Assembly (NCBI GenBank): GCA_947561395.2
Contig: OX387190.1
Location: forward strand, 13,634,858-13,698,857
Source of the DNA: Buxus sempervirens
Lineage: Eukaryota > Streptophyta > Magnoliopsida > Buxales > Buxaceae
Reading direction: 5' to 3'
DNA length: 64,000 bases
Part shown: positions 10,890 to 21,105 of the stretch, one piece after another
How the letters are laid out: every line of letters starts with the position of its first letter
Numbering within the stretch: the first letter of the stretch is position 1
Translations under genes and position numbers: made by a program
Notes under the pieces: generated by a model
What the model saw: the letters and a program-made list of their open reading frames with translations, nothing else
What the model was told of the DNA's origin: nothing
Databases searched by the model: none

Positions 10890-11715
10890 ATAGGTGTGCG
10901 CACCCGATTTCGGGCCGCACGACGAGGTGCATGCGAAGTGATGCTCACCTCGGGACTGATTTGGAGTCGCCACTACCTGAGAGGTGCAGGCAGACACAAA
11001 AGGGGCACTTATTTGGGCCTAATTATTCTGGTCTGCGGCTTTATTAGAGATCTGAGCAAGTTCTCGGTTACGTCTAGGGAAGTCCGAAGACACCCTAGCC
11101 CGCCCCGTCGATTGACAGGTCCCATGGGTCTCCTTGGTTTTGAGTCAACTTAATTCTCACCTAATTCCTAAGCCAGCATGCACACTTATTTGGTCTGGTG
11201 GGGACCGTTGATGGTGTGGGTCCCCTTTTTTATTTGATTTTATCTTTTTATTAAATAATGAAGTGGGTCTGGTATGGGTCCCGCTGGAAGGCCCAGTGGA
11301 ATCCAAGTTGGGCTAAAGTCAAGCCCAGGCCCAATTCGGGTTATTGGGTAACCCTTACTGGATTTTGGCTATTTGGTTTAAAAGTTTATTGAGTATTCAC
11401 AAAGTTAGTGGGTTGAAGTTTTTTAGGGCCCAATGGGCTTGGATTTGGTCCATGAGCAATTAACCAAGTGGCTTTTAGCCCATTTATCAAAGCGGGCCTT
11501 GGTTGGGCCGGACAGGATGTGGGCCCTATTGAGGGGTCCACGAAGCCTTGGTGGGCCGGTTGGGCCCACAATCTCAAAATTTGGCTTGGAATTACCCAAG
11601 AAGCCCAATTGGTCGGGTCAAGTTTAAATGGGTCAGATTGGGTCCAACCGGGTCCGAAAAATTAATTCTTTAAGTTATTTACAGGCTTGACTGCATTTTA
11701 ATCACTGTCTGAACT

Positions 11716-11795
11716 GAACCGTATATTAAACACGGTTCAGGCCAGACCGTATTTCAAATGCGGTCAAGTCTAGACCGTATTTAAAATATGGTTTC
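11716..11795 (-). repeat. C1 downstream stem-loop cluster (ACCGTAT word)
   Basis: GAACCGT and ACGGTTC enclose 9 nt at 11716-11738; two further pairs of type GACCGTA...TGCGGTC and ACCGTATTTAAAATATGGT follow. The stem word is shared with the C1 cluster upstream of its TATA box (12742-12936). Confidence 0.7.
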
Positions 11796-12352
11796 GGCCC
11801 GAATCCCGAAAATGGCTGCGATTTCGATCGGATTTGACTCGCCGATTTCCTTTCGCCGTTTGCCGACTTCCACTGGTGGTTCATGGCACTTTAAAGGGGT
11901 TCAAACTCCCTGCTTTTCGGTTCAAATGTATTCTTTTTTTATGTTCCGCAGAAAGAGAGACTTCAACTCTTTGGGATTCGCTTAAACCATTCATGATCCT
12001 GCATATGTGAGGAAATCCAGAAGGGAGAGAGGGGAAGAATTACGAGGTACAATATGAGTTGAAGAGGACAGGACCCCTCTTTTAATTATAAAATAAACGT
12101 TCCTGCAAAAAAGGATCAGCTTGAAGAATGCCAAATTAGATTCCTTTCTTAGCAAGAATCCTCTCTCCTCCCGTTATTTCGCATGGGAGAACTCCCCTCT
12201 CAGGGAGCTCCGTTTGTATGCAGCAAGTAAACAGGTTAGATAAAAATAATAAAACAAAGGACAGCTTTAAAATGTTAAAATGATCACTTATTCAGAGAAC
12301 TTTGATAGCAGTGTAATACAAAGCTAATTAAAAGCTTACCGTGCTATTATTA

Positions 12353-12353
12353 C
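12353..12353 (-). other. Predicted splice donor in the C1 LTR
   Basis: CCAG|GTAATA on the minus strand, about 370 nt downstream of the TATA box. Every family-C LTR here has a donor at this place: C0 6641, C2 34073, C3 38677, C4 42888, C5 56261. Confidence 0.5.
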
Positions 12354-12721
12354 CTGGTTCTAAGATGTGGAGGTTCTCCGGATGATTTTGGCAGCGCTTC
12401 CGCACTCCCGTTGATTTCCAAAAACGGGCTTGAAAAGAGCCTCCTTATCTTAGGTTTGGAGAGAAGGAAAAGAGGAGGAATTTGGGCAGCACTTCCGCAC
12501 TCCCTTAGATTTCAAAAATGGGTTTGAAAAAGGGGTTCACTAGCTTTCAAGATTGAACGGGTGAAAGGGAAAGGATTAAGCAGGGTCTAAGGGTATTTTG
12601 GGAATAAAATTTGGGTTGAAAAGGGCAGAAGATTTTGGCAGAGTCTGGACGTGGCAAAACTCAAAGAAGGAGAGGGGGGCCATCAAGGAGGCCAGCTTAC
12701 ACAAATGGGGGGGCTGGCCCC

Positions 12722-12730
12722 CTATTTATA
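12722..12730 (-). promoter_or_regulatory. TATA box of C1
   Basis: CTATAAATA on the minus strand, 12 bp downstream of the stem-loop cluster. Confidence 0.75.
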
Positions 12731-12741
12731 GCCAAAATTTT

Positions 12742-12936
12742 CGTGCCTGTATTTGAAGTACGAGCATGCCTTGCCCGTACTTCAAATGCGGGTGAAAAAC
12801 GCACATTTTCAAATCTCGCCGAATCGACCGTACGGGACGCGTGTCTTGCCGTACAGCGACGCGTGTCTCTTCCAAAAGATGTGCCCGTATTTGAAGTACG
12901 GGCATGCCCCGCCCGTACTTCAAATACCGGCGCGCA
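12742..12936 (-). repeat. C1 U3 stem-loop cluster (CCCGTA word)
   Basis: Stem-loops of type GCCCGTA-7 nt-TACGGGC with loops such as TTTGAAG and CTTCAAA surround a conserved core (CGACCGTACGGGACGCGTG). It is the same design and core as C0 6972-7187. Some arms have single transitions. Confidence 0.75.
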
Positions 12937-13517
12937 CGTTTTAAAAGTGGCGGATTTTAAACTCTTTATTAAATTTGATTTTTAAACAGATTTTTATCCG
13001 ATTTTAATGATTATTATATTAAAATATCTTTAGATATTTATTAAAATATTATTAAAAATTAAGATATTTTCTATAAACAATTATTTTATTGATTTTATTC
13101 ATTTATTCTGCTTTTTCCTGCTGTTTTGCCACATGGGCAGCTTTCTTGAAACTTCAACTGTTTATAACTTTTCCGTCCGATGTCCGATTTCAGCAAACTT
13201 AGTGTCGTTGGAATCGGCTCAGAACCCACTATCCACTGGGATTAAATTTGGCAGCTGAATTGGGGTCGAGCAAAAAGTCAACTTTCGCTCCCCTAAAAGT
13301 TTGACCGACTCATAACTTCCTCATCCGGATCCCGATTTTAGCAATCTCAATTGCGTTGGAACCGTGTCAAAATGCTCTTTTTAATGAGAGGAAGTTTGAT
13401 GTCCAATTCTCTTTTGATCAAAAAGTCAAATTTCAGCCCCCTTAGGGTTTGACTTTTTAATTAAAATTTTCATTTTCTGCATTTTTTGGGGTGCAAAAAT
13501 CAGGTGTCTACAATAGG

Positions 13518-14106
13518 CTCACCCAAAATAAAAGTCCTAATAGGGTTTTGAAATTTTCTAACTAACCCCATTAGGATTCTTAATCTTTCACAACTCCTAA
13601 TTCTAAATAAGAGAAACTTCTATTTTTCCTAATTTCGTGCTAATTATTTCCCTTATTTTTAAATATTTCAAAAAATCTCCAAAACTCCTCTTTTCCTCAA
13701 CTGAAGGTTCCTAATCAACTGTAATTACTAATATGCCCTTTTCCCACTTATTAAGCTATAAATATCATTATTAATAATTAATTCAAACCCAACATAGATC
13801 TAACATAATTTCTCAAGTCTAATAATAATTTAATTAATCTATTTAATTATTTACCAATAATTAATAGGAATTGACCAAAATACCCTTCTCTTGATAATCT
13901 CATATCTACCCATTGGATTTCTTCTAAAATTTCCAAATGTATTCTCCTTATTATTCTTAATCAATTATACATCCTGGATAGATGGAAAGTACCCTAATTC
14001 GTATGCTATATATTTAATATCTAATTTATTTTGATACATTCATTAACATTCCAAATATTCATATTTAATTCGCTTTATTTATTTGCTGAAAATTCGGGGT
14101 ATTACA
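13518..14106 (-). mobile_element. D3: 5' segment (U3) right of C1
   Basis: AT-rich U3 of the minus-strand LTR D3, ending AATTCGGGGTATTACA at 14106 (minus-strand start TGTAATACCCCG). No genes and no repeats of note inside. Confidence 0.65.
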
Positions 14107-15236
14107 GCTATGGCAACATGTAAAATAAGTGCTAAGTGATAATCAAGTAAACCTATGATACACCTGATTTTAAAAAAAAAACAAGATTTAGACTCCTATT
14201 ACATGTAGGGGTGAATAGGTGTAGCATAGCGGATACTAAATTTTACTTAACCAAAGATAAGTCCTTAATTAAACACCATGCACAAGTCTTCAAATTAGAC
14301 CAGATTAGATAATCAATCACAATCAAGTATCAAGCCACACAAATTACAAGACAATAATCAGAGTATGTAAAGAAGACAAGCAATTTGGTGACAAGGGAAA
14401 ATTCTATGAGAAATCTCATTAGTGAAAAACCCTCCGGGCTATGCAGGAGCTACCTAAAAGATCCATTATGAAAAAAGACTTACAACCTGTAGTTTAGACG
14501 ACTCAACATCTATATGCAAGACTCTACAACTCACAGACTTGAAAGTACCTGAAGAACTCCTCAGATTTTCTCCACAGCAACACTTTAGAACTCTAAAGAT
14601 CTTTTGACATGATCACCCAAACGAACTTGTCTAGTATTGTGGGAACTCCCACGTTCAATTCTTTCCAACCTGGAACTCCAAGATTTTGAACAAAGAAGAA
14701 AAAAAAAGTGGCTTAAAGAGAGAAAGCAATGAAAGGAGATTTCTCTTAAGGAATAGGACGTCTAGGGTTTCTAAAATATCACCAATATCAATTAGAAAGG
14801 TCCCCTAGTCCTATTCATAGGTTTCCAAGAAGTTATAGATAAGGTAGAATTAAATTAGGAAACAAAAAACTGAGTTTCCAAAATTTCGGAAGCTTTCAAG
14901 CTCAAGCCTGGGTCATGCTTGAGATTGGTCTAAATGCTTATTTTTTAAATTATTCTTCGGGCTAGTCTCAGGCTCAAGCTTACGTCGGGTGTGACTCATA
15001 TCTTGAACTTTAAGGAACATATGTTGAATCAGGCGTTCCCTCAAGTTACTTTTGGGTCTAAAATTTCCTGAAAAACACCTTTGTCTTCATGCCAATGCTA
15101 GGCTCGATCTCGGGTCAGGCTTGACTCTCAAGGTCAGCTTTTTCTTTAGGCTAGAGTCAGGCTTGAGCCTCCATTTGGCCCGAAATGGAAAGTTGCTTAG
15201 TTGAACTCATTTTTCAACCCGATTTGAACTGCAACA
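14107..15236 (-). mobile_element. E1: probable LTR or LTR fragment of another retroelement
   Basis: The minus strand would start TGTTGCAGTTCAAATCGGG at 15236. A TATA-like TATGAATAGG lies near 14812, with a cluster of GGCTCAAGC/GCTTGAG words upstream of it (14900-15180), the same layout as the other LTRs. The other end and a target duplication could not be fixed. It lies next to the hAT-derived gene remnant, possibly inserted into its 3' end. Confidence 0.4.
14900..15180 (-). repeat. E1 palindrome cluster (CTCAAGC / GCTTGAG)
   Basis: CTCAAGC and GCTTGAG enclose 9 nt at about 14917-14939; related words GGCTCAAGCTTACG, GGCTTGACTC and GGCTTGAGCC recur to 15180. The position upstream of a TATA-like box matches the other clusters. 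Confidence 0.5.
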
Positions 15237-15249
15237 CCTAGAACCAATC

Positions 15250-16228
15250 CTAAACAATGTAAACCACCTTTTGGAATAGAATTAAGCCAACTAAATAGAC
15301 TAAATCTAACAATTTTTCTTGAGACCACTCTCTTAGCAAGCTCTCTAATTCCCTCCAACTCTGATTCCCTCTCTTAGCAAGCTCTCTAATTCCCTCCAAC
15401 TCTAGGAATTCATTCATTGAGTAAATATAAAAAATATCTTTCCAATTGACCTTCAAGTACCATGAGTTCCATAGGAGAAAAATCCTTGGGATGAAACGTG
15501 CAAGTTGGATTAACTTTGACTTATCAAAAGCTGGAAAAGAATGTGCTGGATTTAGGGAATTCAAGCATAATAATGATTTGGGATTTGCTTTTATAAACGA
15601 TCATTTAGCTCTTGAAGTTGGAAATCTATGACTGTATAAAAGAACTCTACATGGTAATAAAGACATGTTTTCCTTTTAAAATAGCGTGGAGACATCCCTA
15701 AAAAAATTAAAAAATAATTCATATTACGAACAATGACATTATGGTTACCACAAAATGTAGAAACTTCAGTAAGAAGATAATCTTTTCCATCGTCTCTCAT
15801 TATTTGTACCCGAATTTTATATATCTTAAAAAGGTGCATGGCGTTAACAATATCTTGGTCTATTTGTTGGGGTGCCTGTGATAATTTAATTTGTCATTGC
15901 CAAGAGAATTTTCATTAGAAATAAACTAAATGCAAGCTCAAAAGTTTGTATAAAATCTAATAGGAAAAAAGCTTCTGCTTTGAATTTTGAAGTTGAAGCA
16001 TCCTTCATAATATTTTCAAGTACCTCAACCACATAAGAGAATTATAAGATCAAGTTAAGTAGTATAGTAATGTGCAGCTCAACATGTATCACCAACTCGT
16101 TTAAGACCAACCTCTTGATTTAATCCTCTCCCCTCCCACTTTAAATTTCTTCATTTTTCAATTCTTCAAAAACTTTGGTTGCTTGTTTTTTCTCAAAGAA
16201 CGTCACTGAGTATGCATGAAGCCCCAGC
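15250..16228 (-). pseudogene. ZMYM1-like (DUF4371/hAT-dimerisation) gene, fragment 4 of 4 (C-terminal)
   Basis: Such plant proteins derive from hAT transposases: a TTF-type zinc finger, DUF4371, an RNase H-like core and a C-terminal dimerisation region; their cellular role is largely unknown. On the minus strand this piece gives GASCILSDVL, GRGLNQEVGLKRVGDTC, DIVNA in a shifted frame, then LFKIYKIRVQIMRDDGKDYL, FYTVIDFQLQELNDR, SLNPAHSFPAFDKSKLIQLA and LDLVYLVGLILF. This is the usual order of the family's C-terminal half. It carries stops and frameshifts, plus a 41-bp tandem duplication (15328-15410) that also breaks frame. The last conserved segment (usually ATVERAFSAMK) is missing. The 5' neighbour fragment is at 32122-32277, across element A2. 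Confidence 0.85.
15328..15410. repeat. 41-bp tandem duplication inside the gene remnant
   Basis: CTCTCTTAGCAAGCTCTCTA starts at 15328 and again at 15369. A period of 41 is not a multiple of 3, so it breaks the hAT-derived reading frame. Confidence 0.85.
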
Positions 16229-16330
16229 TGTAGACACCCCAAATTGCACTACAAAATGAGAAAATAATGAAAACATTAATTGGAATTTAAAACAGGCCAA
16301 AAATGCATGAAAATCAATAATTATAGCCTG

Positions 16331-16435
16331 GACCGTATTGTATCTACGGGCTAAGCGCGCCCGAATTTTATATACGGGCACGCAGCGCCCGTAATATATA
16401 TACGGACACCTTTAGACTGTGAATCATTTACGGGC
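16331..16435 (+). repeat. A2 U3 stem-loop cluster (CCGTA / TACGG word)
   Basis: Includes GCCCGTA-ATATATA-TACGGAC and imperfect pairs CCGTA...TACGGG and CCCGAA...TACGGG. Same word as the leader cluster at 19257-19387. Copy in the 3' LTR at about 30412-30517. Confidence 0.75.
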
Positions 16436-16635
16436 AAATCAGACTCATGCGAGTTCTGTTCTTCTCTCGATTTCTGAGCCTTATCTTTAGTCCAATATCC
16501 CTTTAAATGAGCAAATTATATATTTTATTCGTGCAAAATATCTTTGTGGATAAAGGATGGGCATTATCTTGTGTTTAACTCAAACTGAAACTCTATCTTG
16601 CCAAACCTTGGACCAACTATACCCCTGGGTTTGCC

Positions 16636-16644
16636 TATAAATAG
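16636..16644 (+). promoter_or_regulatory. TATA box of the A2 5' LTR
   Basis: TATAAATAG within GTTTGCCTATAAATAGAGGG; the start of R is expected about 30 bp downstream, near 16665-16675. Confidence 0.8.
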
Positions 16645-18037
16645 AGGGCCTTTCCTCAAGCAAAAGGCCACGAAAATTTGAAGTCTAAGGAGCTCCAAGA
16701 GAAGAGAGAAACCCCTACTGCTTTGCTTGCTCAATCCAGGTAAGTACCTTTTCCCTTTATTTCTGTCTTCAATTCTAGATGTAATAGGATCATCTCTATT
16801 GCTGTAGAATAAGTCCATCTTTTGTATCTAGTATTCCTAAACTTGTCTCTAAGTACCTCAAGAGTCTCTCTAGCCGTAAAACGTGAAGAGAGAGCTAGGG
16901 GAAAAGAGAACAGGTGGATCCCTAGAATAGAACCCCATATATGTTTTTCTCTTTTTTTCTAGAATAAAGCCTGTGATTGTGATTGTGTAACCAAACCTAT
17001 CTCAAAGTACCTCAAGAATCCTCTCTAGCCGTAAAACGTGAAGAGAGAGCTAGGGGAAAAGAGAACAGGTGGATCCGTAGGGTAGACCCCCATGTGCTCT
17101 AATCTGTGAGATGTGGCTACTTTTAATATCCTGATCATGTTTTAATGCTTTTTATGATATATCTGAATGAACACATGAATCTATGATGTTTATAGCATGA
17201 GATCCCCACTTTTTTTATAAAATTTGGATTTTCCACATATTTGCACCTACAACACTGTTTTCATGATTTTTTTGATTTTAGGCTAGGATCTTGGATTTAT
17301 CATGATCAATATGGTAGATCTGAATCCAAAAGCCTGAAATTAAATTTTAGGGTTTCATGATATGGTTTTTAAATTGTTTTTCATTATTGAGAGAAGACCC
17401 TACGGTCTAAGTTCTCCCCTTTTGATGTTCTTCATCAACGTGGGTATTTTTGGTTTTTATTTTTTGATTTAAGGTGAAATTTGGGCTATATCTATGTCCT
17501 GGACTATTCAAGTTCAATTTTGAAATATTTTATAAAAATCATATTTTTCTAGATTTCTAGAATTTAACTTGAAGCCAGATTTTTGGATTTTTCACTTTAA
17601 ATTGATTTTATTTGATTTTATCTCAATTTTATTTTGATCATGAAACCCTAGGAATGGTATGATCATATTTGAAAGTTCTGGATCAATCAGGCTATTCGTA
17701 TGAAAAACCATATATTTTTGTCTTTTTTGTGATTTTTCATGAATTTTATAGCAAGCTCTTTTTCTTTGTAAAACATGAACAATGCCTGGCAACCACCTTG
17801 TGTGGATGAATAGGGGTGCCTAACACCTTCCCCTGTTCATAACCTAATCCCCTTACCTATCTCTCGTTGTTTTTTTAGGAGGGTTATTTTTACCCTAAAA
17901 TTGCCTTTTGTGCTTATTTAATATTTTGGTGTCCATTCACACCTAAATTGAATGGTGGCGACTCTTTGTTTAATTTAATCCCGTGTGATGATTGAGGAAG
18001 TCAAAAGGGTTTTTGATTTTTTCCCATGTCTCACAAC

Positions 18038-18056
18038 TGGCGACTCTGCTGGGGAC
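18038..18056 (+). other. Primer binding site of A2
   Basis: TGGCGACTCTGCTGGGGAC begins 2 bp after the LTR end (18035). Tat/Ogre elements usually use the 3' end of a tRNA (tRNA-Arg in described Ogre elements); the tRNA was not checked here. Confidence 0.8.
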
Positions 18057-19256
18057 TTGAGGATTTGAGCCTTTTGGTGTTTGTTCATGTTTTTGATTTT
18101 TTGATTTGCTTGCTATTTTTTGTTCTTAAGCATGTTGAGTATGTTTTAAATCTAAATGATTGCTTAAGAATTCATGGGGGTAGAAACATGCTTAATTTTG
18201 ATTTATAGGATTGTTTCTACAAACATGCGTAGGGGAGGTCCGTTTTGCTGAACCATGTTTATTTCTTGCTATATTTTTATGATAGCATGTTTTAATTTTC
18301 AGCATGATCTCCATGATGAGTTTTGGTGTATAACATGATCAGATGTTTGCATGATTAGATGATTTTTTATGAGCATGTTTTAGGTGCTATAGGATTGCTG
18401 TATTTACTTGTTTATTTTAAATATGCTTTCCTATTATGCCTTGGTTTGTTTATGCATGGCTGCGAAAAGAGTGGCAAGGGTTTGGGACGTTGTGAATGCA
18501 CCTTATTTTTACAATGCACTGTGCACCTTCTATTTTTTACACAGCCTACCCTTAACCTATAGGAAGTTGAACCCGAATGTGTGTAGCTTGGCGCAACGAG
18601 GTCGATACTTCGGAAAGCGAAAGTGAAAACATTCACCTTAGAACTTTGAGCTAATGATGTGATGATAACGTGGATCTGGGATTCTGGTCATCACTAGGCT
18701 TGAGTGCTAAGTTGCCATTAAGCCAAAACCCAAAACCCCTACGCTTGAAGGTGGAGTTACACGTTTTTGGCTAAAATACACAATTACGTGGGAATATGGG
18801 TTTGTAATTGTGGGAAGGCCGTTTGCATGGCTTACAAACCAGGGCATAATGCGGATGCCATATTGAAGGTAAACAAGGTAACAAGGTAATTCTATTGTTT
18901 TGCATTATTTTCATGTCATATGGGTGTCGTGGTGCCCATTGGTTTGGGATAAAATTGGTCCCAAAATATGCAAGTTTGCTAAAATTGGTGCAGCCCATAG
19001 GAAGAGTTTCTAACTCTGTTTAGAATCAATCTTACCCAATGTTCATGCAAGAGTCAACAAAAGGGTACCAAATTCTTAAGTATGGTGTCAATTTGGAGGG
19101 TACATGTACCCTCCCAAGCATATGTTTTTATAAAAAGGTCAAAGTCCACTTTGGGACAGTTTAGAAGCCCTGCACTAGGTGAACCGTACGTTTGGATGAG
19201 CAATCAAAATGATCAAACCATGTAAAAACTGAGAAAACATAAAAGAGTTCCGTAGA
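18057..19256 (+). mobile_element. A2 leader, first part, no supported gene
   Basis: Non-coding leader. Short ORFs (for example 18359-18562) have no recognisable domains, so I do not see the extra ORF1 that some Ogre elements carry upstream of gag. Confidence 0.6.
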
Positions 19257-19387
19257 ACCGTATTTAATACACGGGCTGGGATCGTCTGTATTCGTTATAC
19301 TGGCGGAGCTCGCCCGTGAATGTCATACGGTCACGGCTCGCTCGTAATTTGAATACGGGCAAGGCTGGACCGTACTGTGTATACGGT
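19257..19387 (+). repeat. A2 leader stem-loop cluster (CCGTA word)
   Basis: ACCGTATTTAATACACGGG, GCCCGTGAATGTCATACGG, CTCGTAATTTGAATACGGGC and GGACCGTACTGTGTATACGG are imperfect stem-loops. They use the same word as the cluster upstream of the TATA box, 2.9 kb away. It corresponds to the downstream cluster of family-C LTRs. Confidence 0.7.
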
Positions 19388-19529
19388 TTTCGCGGAAAAT
19401 CCAATTTTAATCAGCTTTTTCCCACTAAATCTTATTCCTTTAACCTTTAAATAATGGTAAAGGGAAATAGGTTTGAATAAAATGCTTCAAAAAAAATAAA
19501 TAAAAAAAAATTGTGAAGAGAAAATCCTT

Positions 19530-20867
19530 GGGCTTCTGAAAGCCTTTGAATTTCAGACTTTTTCTCAAAAACTCCTTGGGCTTCTGAAAGCCTTTGAATT
19601 TCAGACTTTTTCTCAAAAACTCCTTGGGCTTCTGAAAGCCTTTAAATTTCAGACTTTTTCTCAAAAACTCCTTGGGCTTCTGAAAGCCTTTGAATTTCAG
19701 ACTTTTTCTCAAAAACTCCTTGGGCTTCTGAAAGCCTTTAAATTTCAGACTTTTTCTCAAAAACTCATTGGGCTTCTGAAAGCCTTTGAATTTCAGACTT
19801 TTTCTCAAAAACTCCTTGGGCTTCTGAAAGCCTTTTGAATTTCAGACTTTTTCTCAAAAATCCCCAGGCCTCTGAAAGCCTTTGAATTTCAGACCTTTTT
19901 CTTTTGGGCCTCTGAAAGCCTTTGAATTTCAGATCTTTTGGGCCTCTGAAAGCCTTTGAATTTCAGACTTTTTTCTTTTCGGGCCTCTAAAAGCCTATAA
20001 ATTTCATATCTTTTGGGCCTCTGAAAGCCTTTGAATTTCAGACTTTTTTCTTTTTGGGCCTCTAAAAGCCTTTGAATATCAGATCTTTTGGGCCTCTGAA
20101 AGCCTTTGAATTTCAGACCTTTTTCTTTTGCGCCTCTGAAAGCCTTTGAATTTCAGATCTTTTGGGCCTCTGAAAGCCTTTGAATTTCAGACTTTTTTCT
20201 TTTTGGGCCTCTGAAAGCCTATGAATTTCATATCTTTTGGGCCTCTGAAAGCCTTTGAATTTCAGACTTTTTTCTTTTTGGGCCTCTGAAAGCCTTTGAA
20301 TTTCAGATCTTTTGGGCCTCTGAAAGCCTTTGAATTTCAGACTTTTTTCTTTTGGGCCTCTGAAAGCCTTTGAATTTCAAACTTTTTTCTTTTGGGTCTC
20401 TGAAAGCCTTTGAATTTCAGACCTTTTTTCTTTTGGGCCTCTGAAAGCCTTTGAATTTCAGACCTTTTTCTTTTAGGCCTCTGAAAGCCTTTGAATTTCA
20501 GATCCTCGAGCCTCTGAAAGCCTTTGAATTTCAGACCTTTTTCTTTTGGGCCTCTGAAAGCCTTTGAATTTAAGATCTTTGGGCCTCTGAAAGCCTTTGA
20601 ATTTCAGACTTTTTCTAAAAAAAAAAAAAAAACTCTTTGGGCCTCTGAAAGCCTTTGAATTTCAGACTTTTATCAAAAATCCTCGGGCCTCTGAAAGCCT
20701 TTGAATTTCAGACCTTTTCCAAAAATATCCCTGGGCCTCTGAAAGCCTTTGAATTCCTTTGAATTTCAGACCTTTTCCAAAAATATCCCTGGGCCTCTGA
20801 AAGCCTTTGAATTTCAGACCCTTTTCAAAATTCCCCCCTGGGCCTCTGAAAGCCTTTGAATTTCAGA
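19530..20867 (+). repeat. Leader minisatellite: about 32 copies of a hairpin unit
   Basis: The core TCTGAAA-GCCTTTGAA-TTTCAGA is a stem-loop (7-bp arms, 9-nt loop). The first seven units have a long spacer with CTCAAAAACTCCTTGGGCT. From about 19870 units alternate short (ATCTTTTGGGCC) and long (ACTTTTTTCTTTTTGGGCC) spacers, giving a dimer-like higher order. Several unit variants (TCTAAAA, TTTCATA) break the stem. A 122-residue minus-strand ORF across it (KSLKFKGFQKP repeats) is only a translation of the array. It lies inside the putative intron. Confidence 0.92.
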
Positions 20868-21052
20868 TCATTTTCTCTTTATTGTGGAACCTATTGGAAG
20901 CCCTAGAATATTCCAACAATTCAAAGAAAAAAAAGAGAAAAAGAAGCAAATAAAGAAATAAAATCCAAACTTGTGTTCACCCAGCTTGCACATAGGCATT
21001 CCTAGGCATGTGAATGAGATTAATTGGGCACTGATTTTTTTATTTTTTCCAG

Positions 21053-21105
21053 GTACTAATACACTTGCAATAATAGCTCCTGTAACCAGATCAAGAGCTC
21101 GCGCC
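21053..21105 (+). other. Spliced leader end before the gag start
   Basis: 53 nt between the acceptor and the first good ATG, conserved with A1 (6508-6456). The open frame extends upstream from a TTG at 20971, but that part is intron. Confidence 0.5.

Larger units (their letters stand above)
10895..13512 (-). mobile_element. C1: solo LTR, family C, with perfect target duplication ATAGG
   Basis: It is bounded by TGTGCGCACC (10895) and GGTGTCTACA (13512), which on the minus strand read TGTAGACACC...GGTGCGCACA. Flanking ATAGG at 10890-10894 and 13513-13517 is a perfect 5-bp target duplication. In minus-strand order it has two tandem promoter-distal blocks (GTTGCGTTGGAA), a stem-loop cluster (12742-12936), TATAAATAG (12722-12730), donor CCAG|GTAATA (12353), a second stem-loop cluster (11716-11795), a conserved GC-rich block with a CCCGTC/GACGGG-type hairpin (about 11098-11125), and GTGGCGACTCC about 70 bp from the 3' end. 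It lies in D3 at its TATA box. No ORF is credible. Confidence 0.9.
16229..18035 (+). repeat. A2 5' LTR
   Basis: U3 has the CCCGTA stem-loop cluster, TATA at 16636-16644 and the splice donor 16739/16740. Downstream is an internal duplication of about 90 bp (about 16850-16925 and 17000-17085), each copy holding CTCTCT-loop-AGAGAG around AGCCGTAAAACGTGA. The sequence GGTGGCGACTC at about 17954-17964 repeats the first nine bases of the primer binding site. Confidence 0.92.
16740..21052 (+). other. Putative 4.3-kb leader intron of A2
   Basis: The donor TCAATCCAG|GTAAGTACC at 16739/16740 is an excellent plant consensus. The acceptor TTATTTTTTCCAG|GTAC (AG 21051-21052) lies 53 nt before the gag ATG. 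Removing it would take out the rest of the LTR, the primer binding site, the second stem-loop cluster and the minisatellite, leaving a short leader for translation, while unspliced RNA remains the genome. The A1 copy has the same acceptor, and its LTR has the same donor. Inferred from sequence only. Confidence 0.6.

Noticed and set aside
19440-19808. 122-residue minus-strand ORF with KSLKFKGFQKP repeats
   Set aside because: It is only the translation of the hairpin minisatellite; unit lengths vary, indels break it further on, and it lies in the leader of A2.
20971-21105. Upstream extension of gag starting from TTG
   Set aside because: It includes the T-rich acceptor region; A1 conserves the protein only from the ATG at 21106, plus a short stretch after the acceptor.
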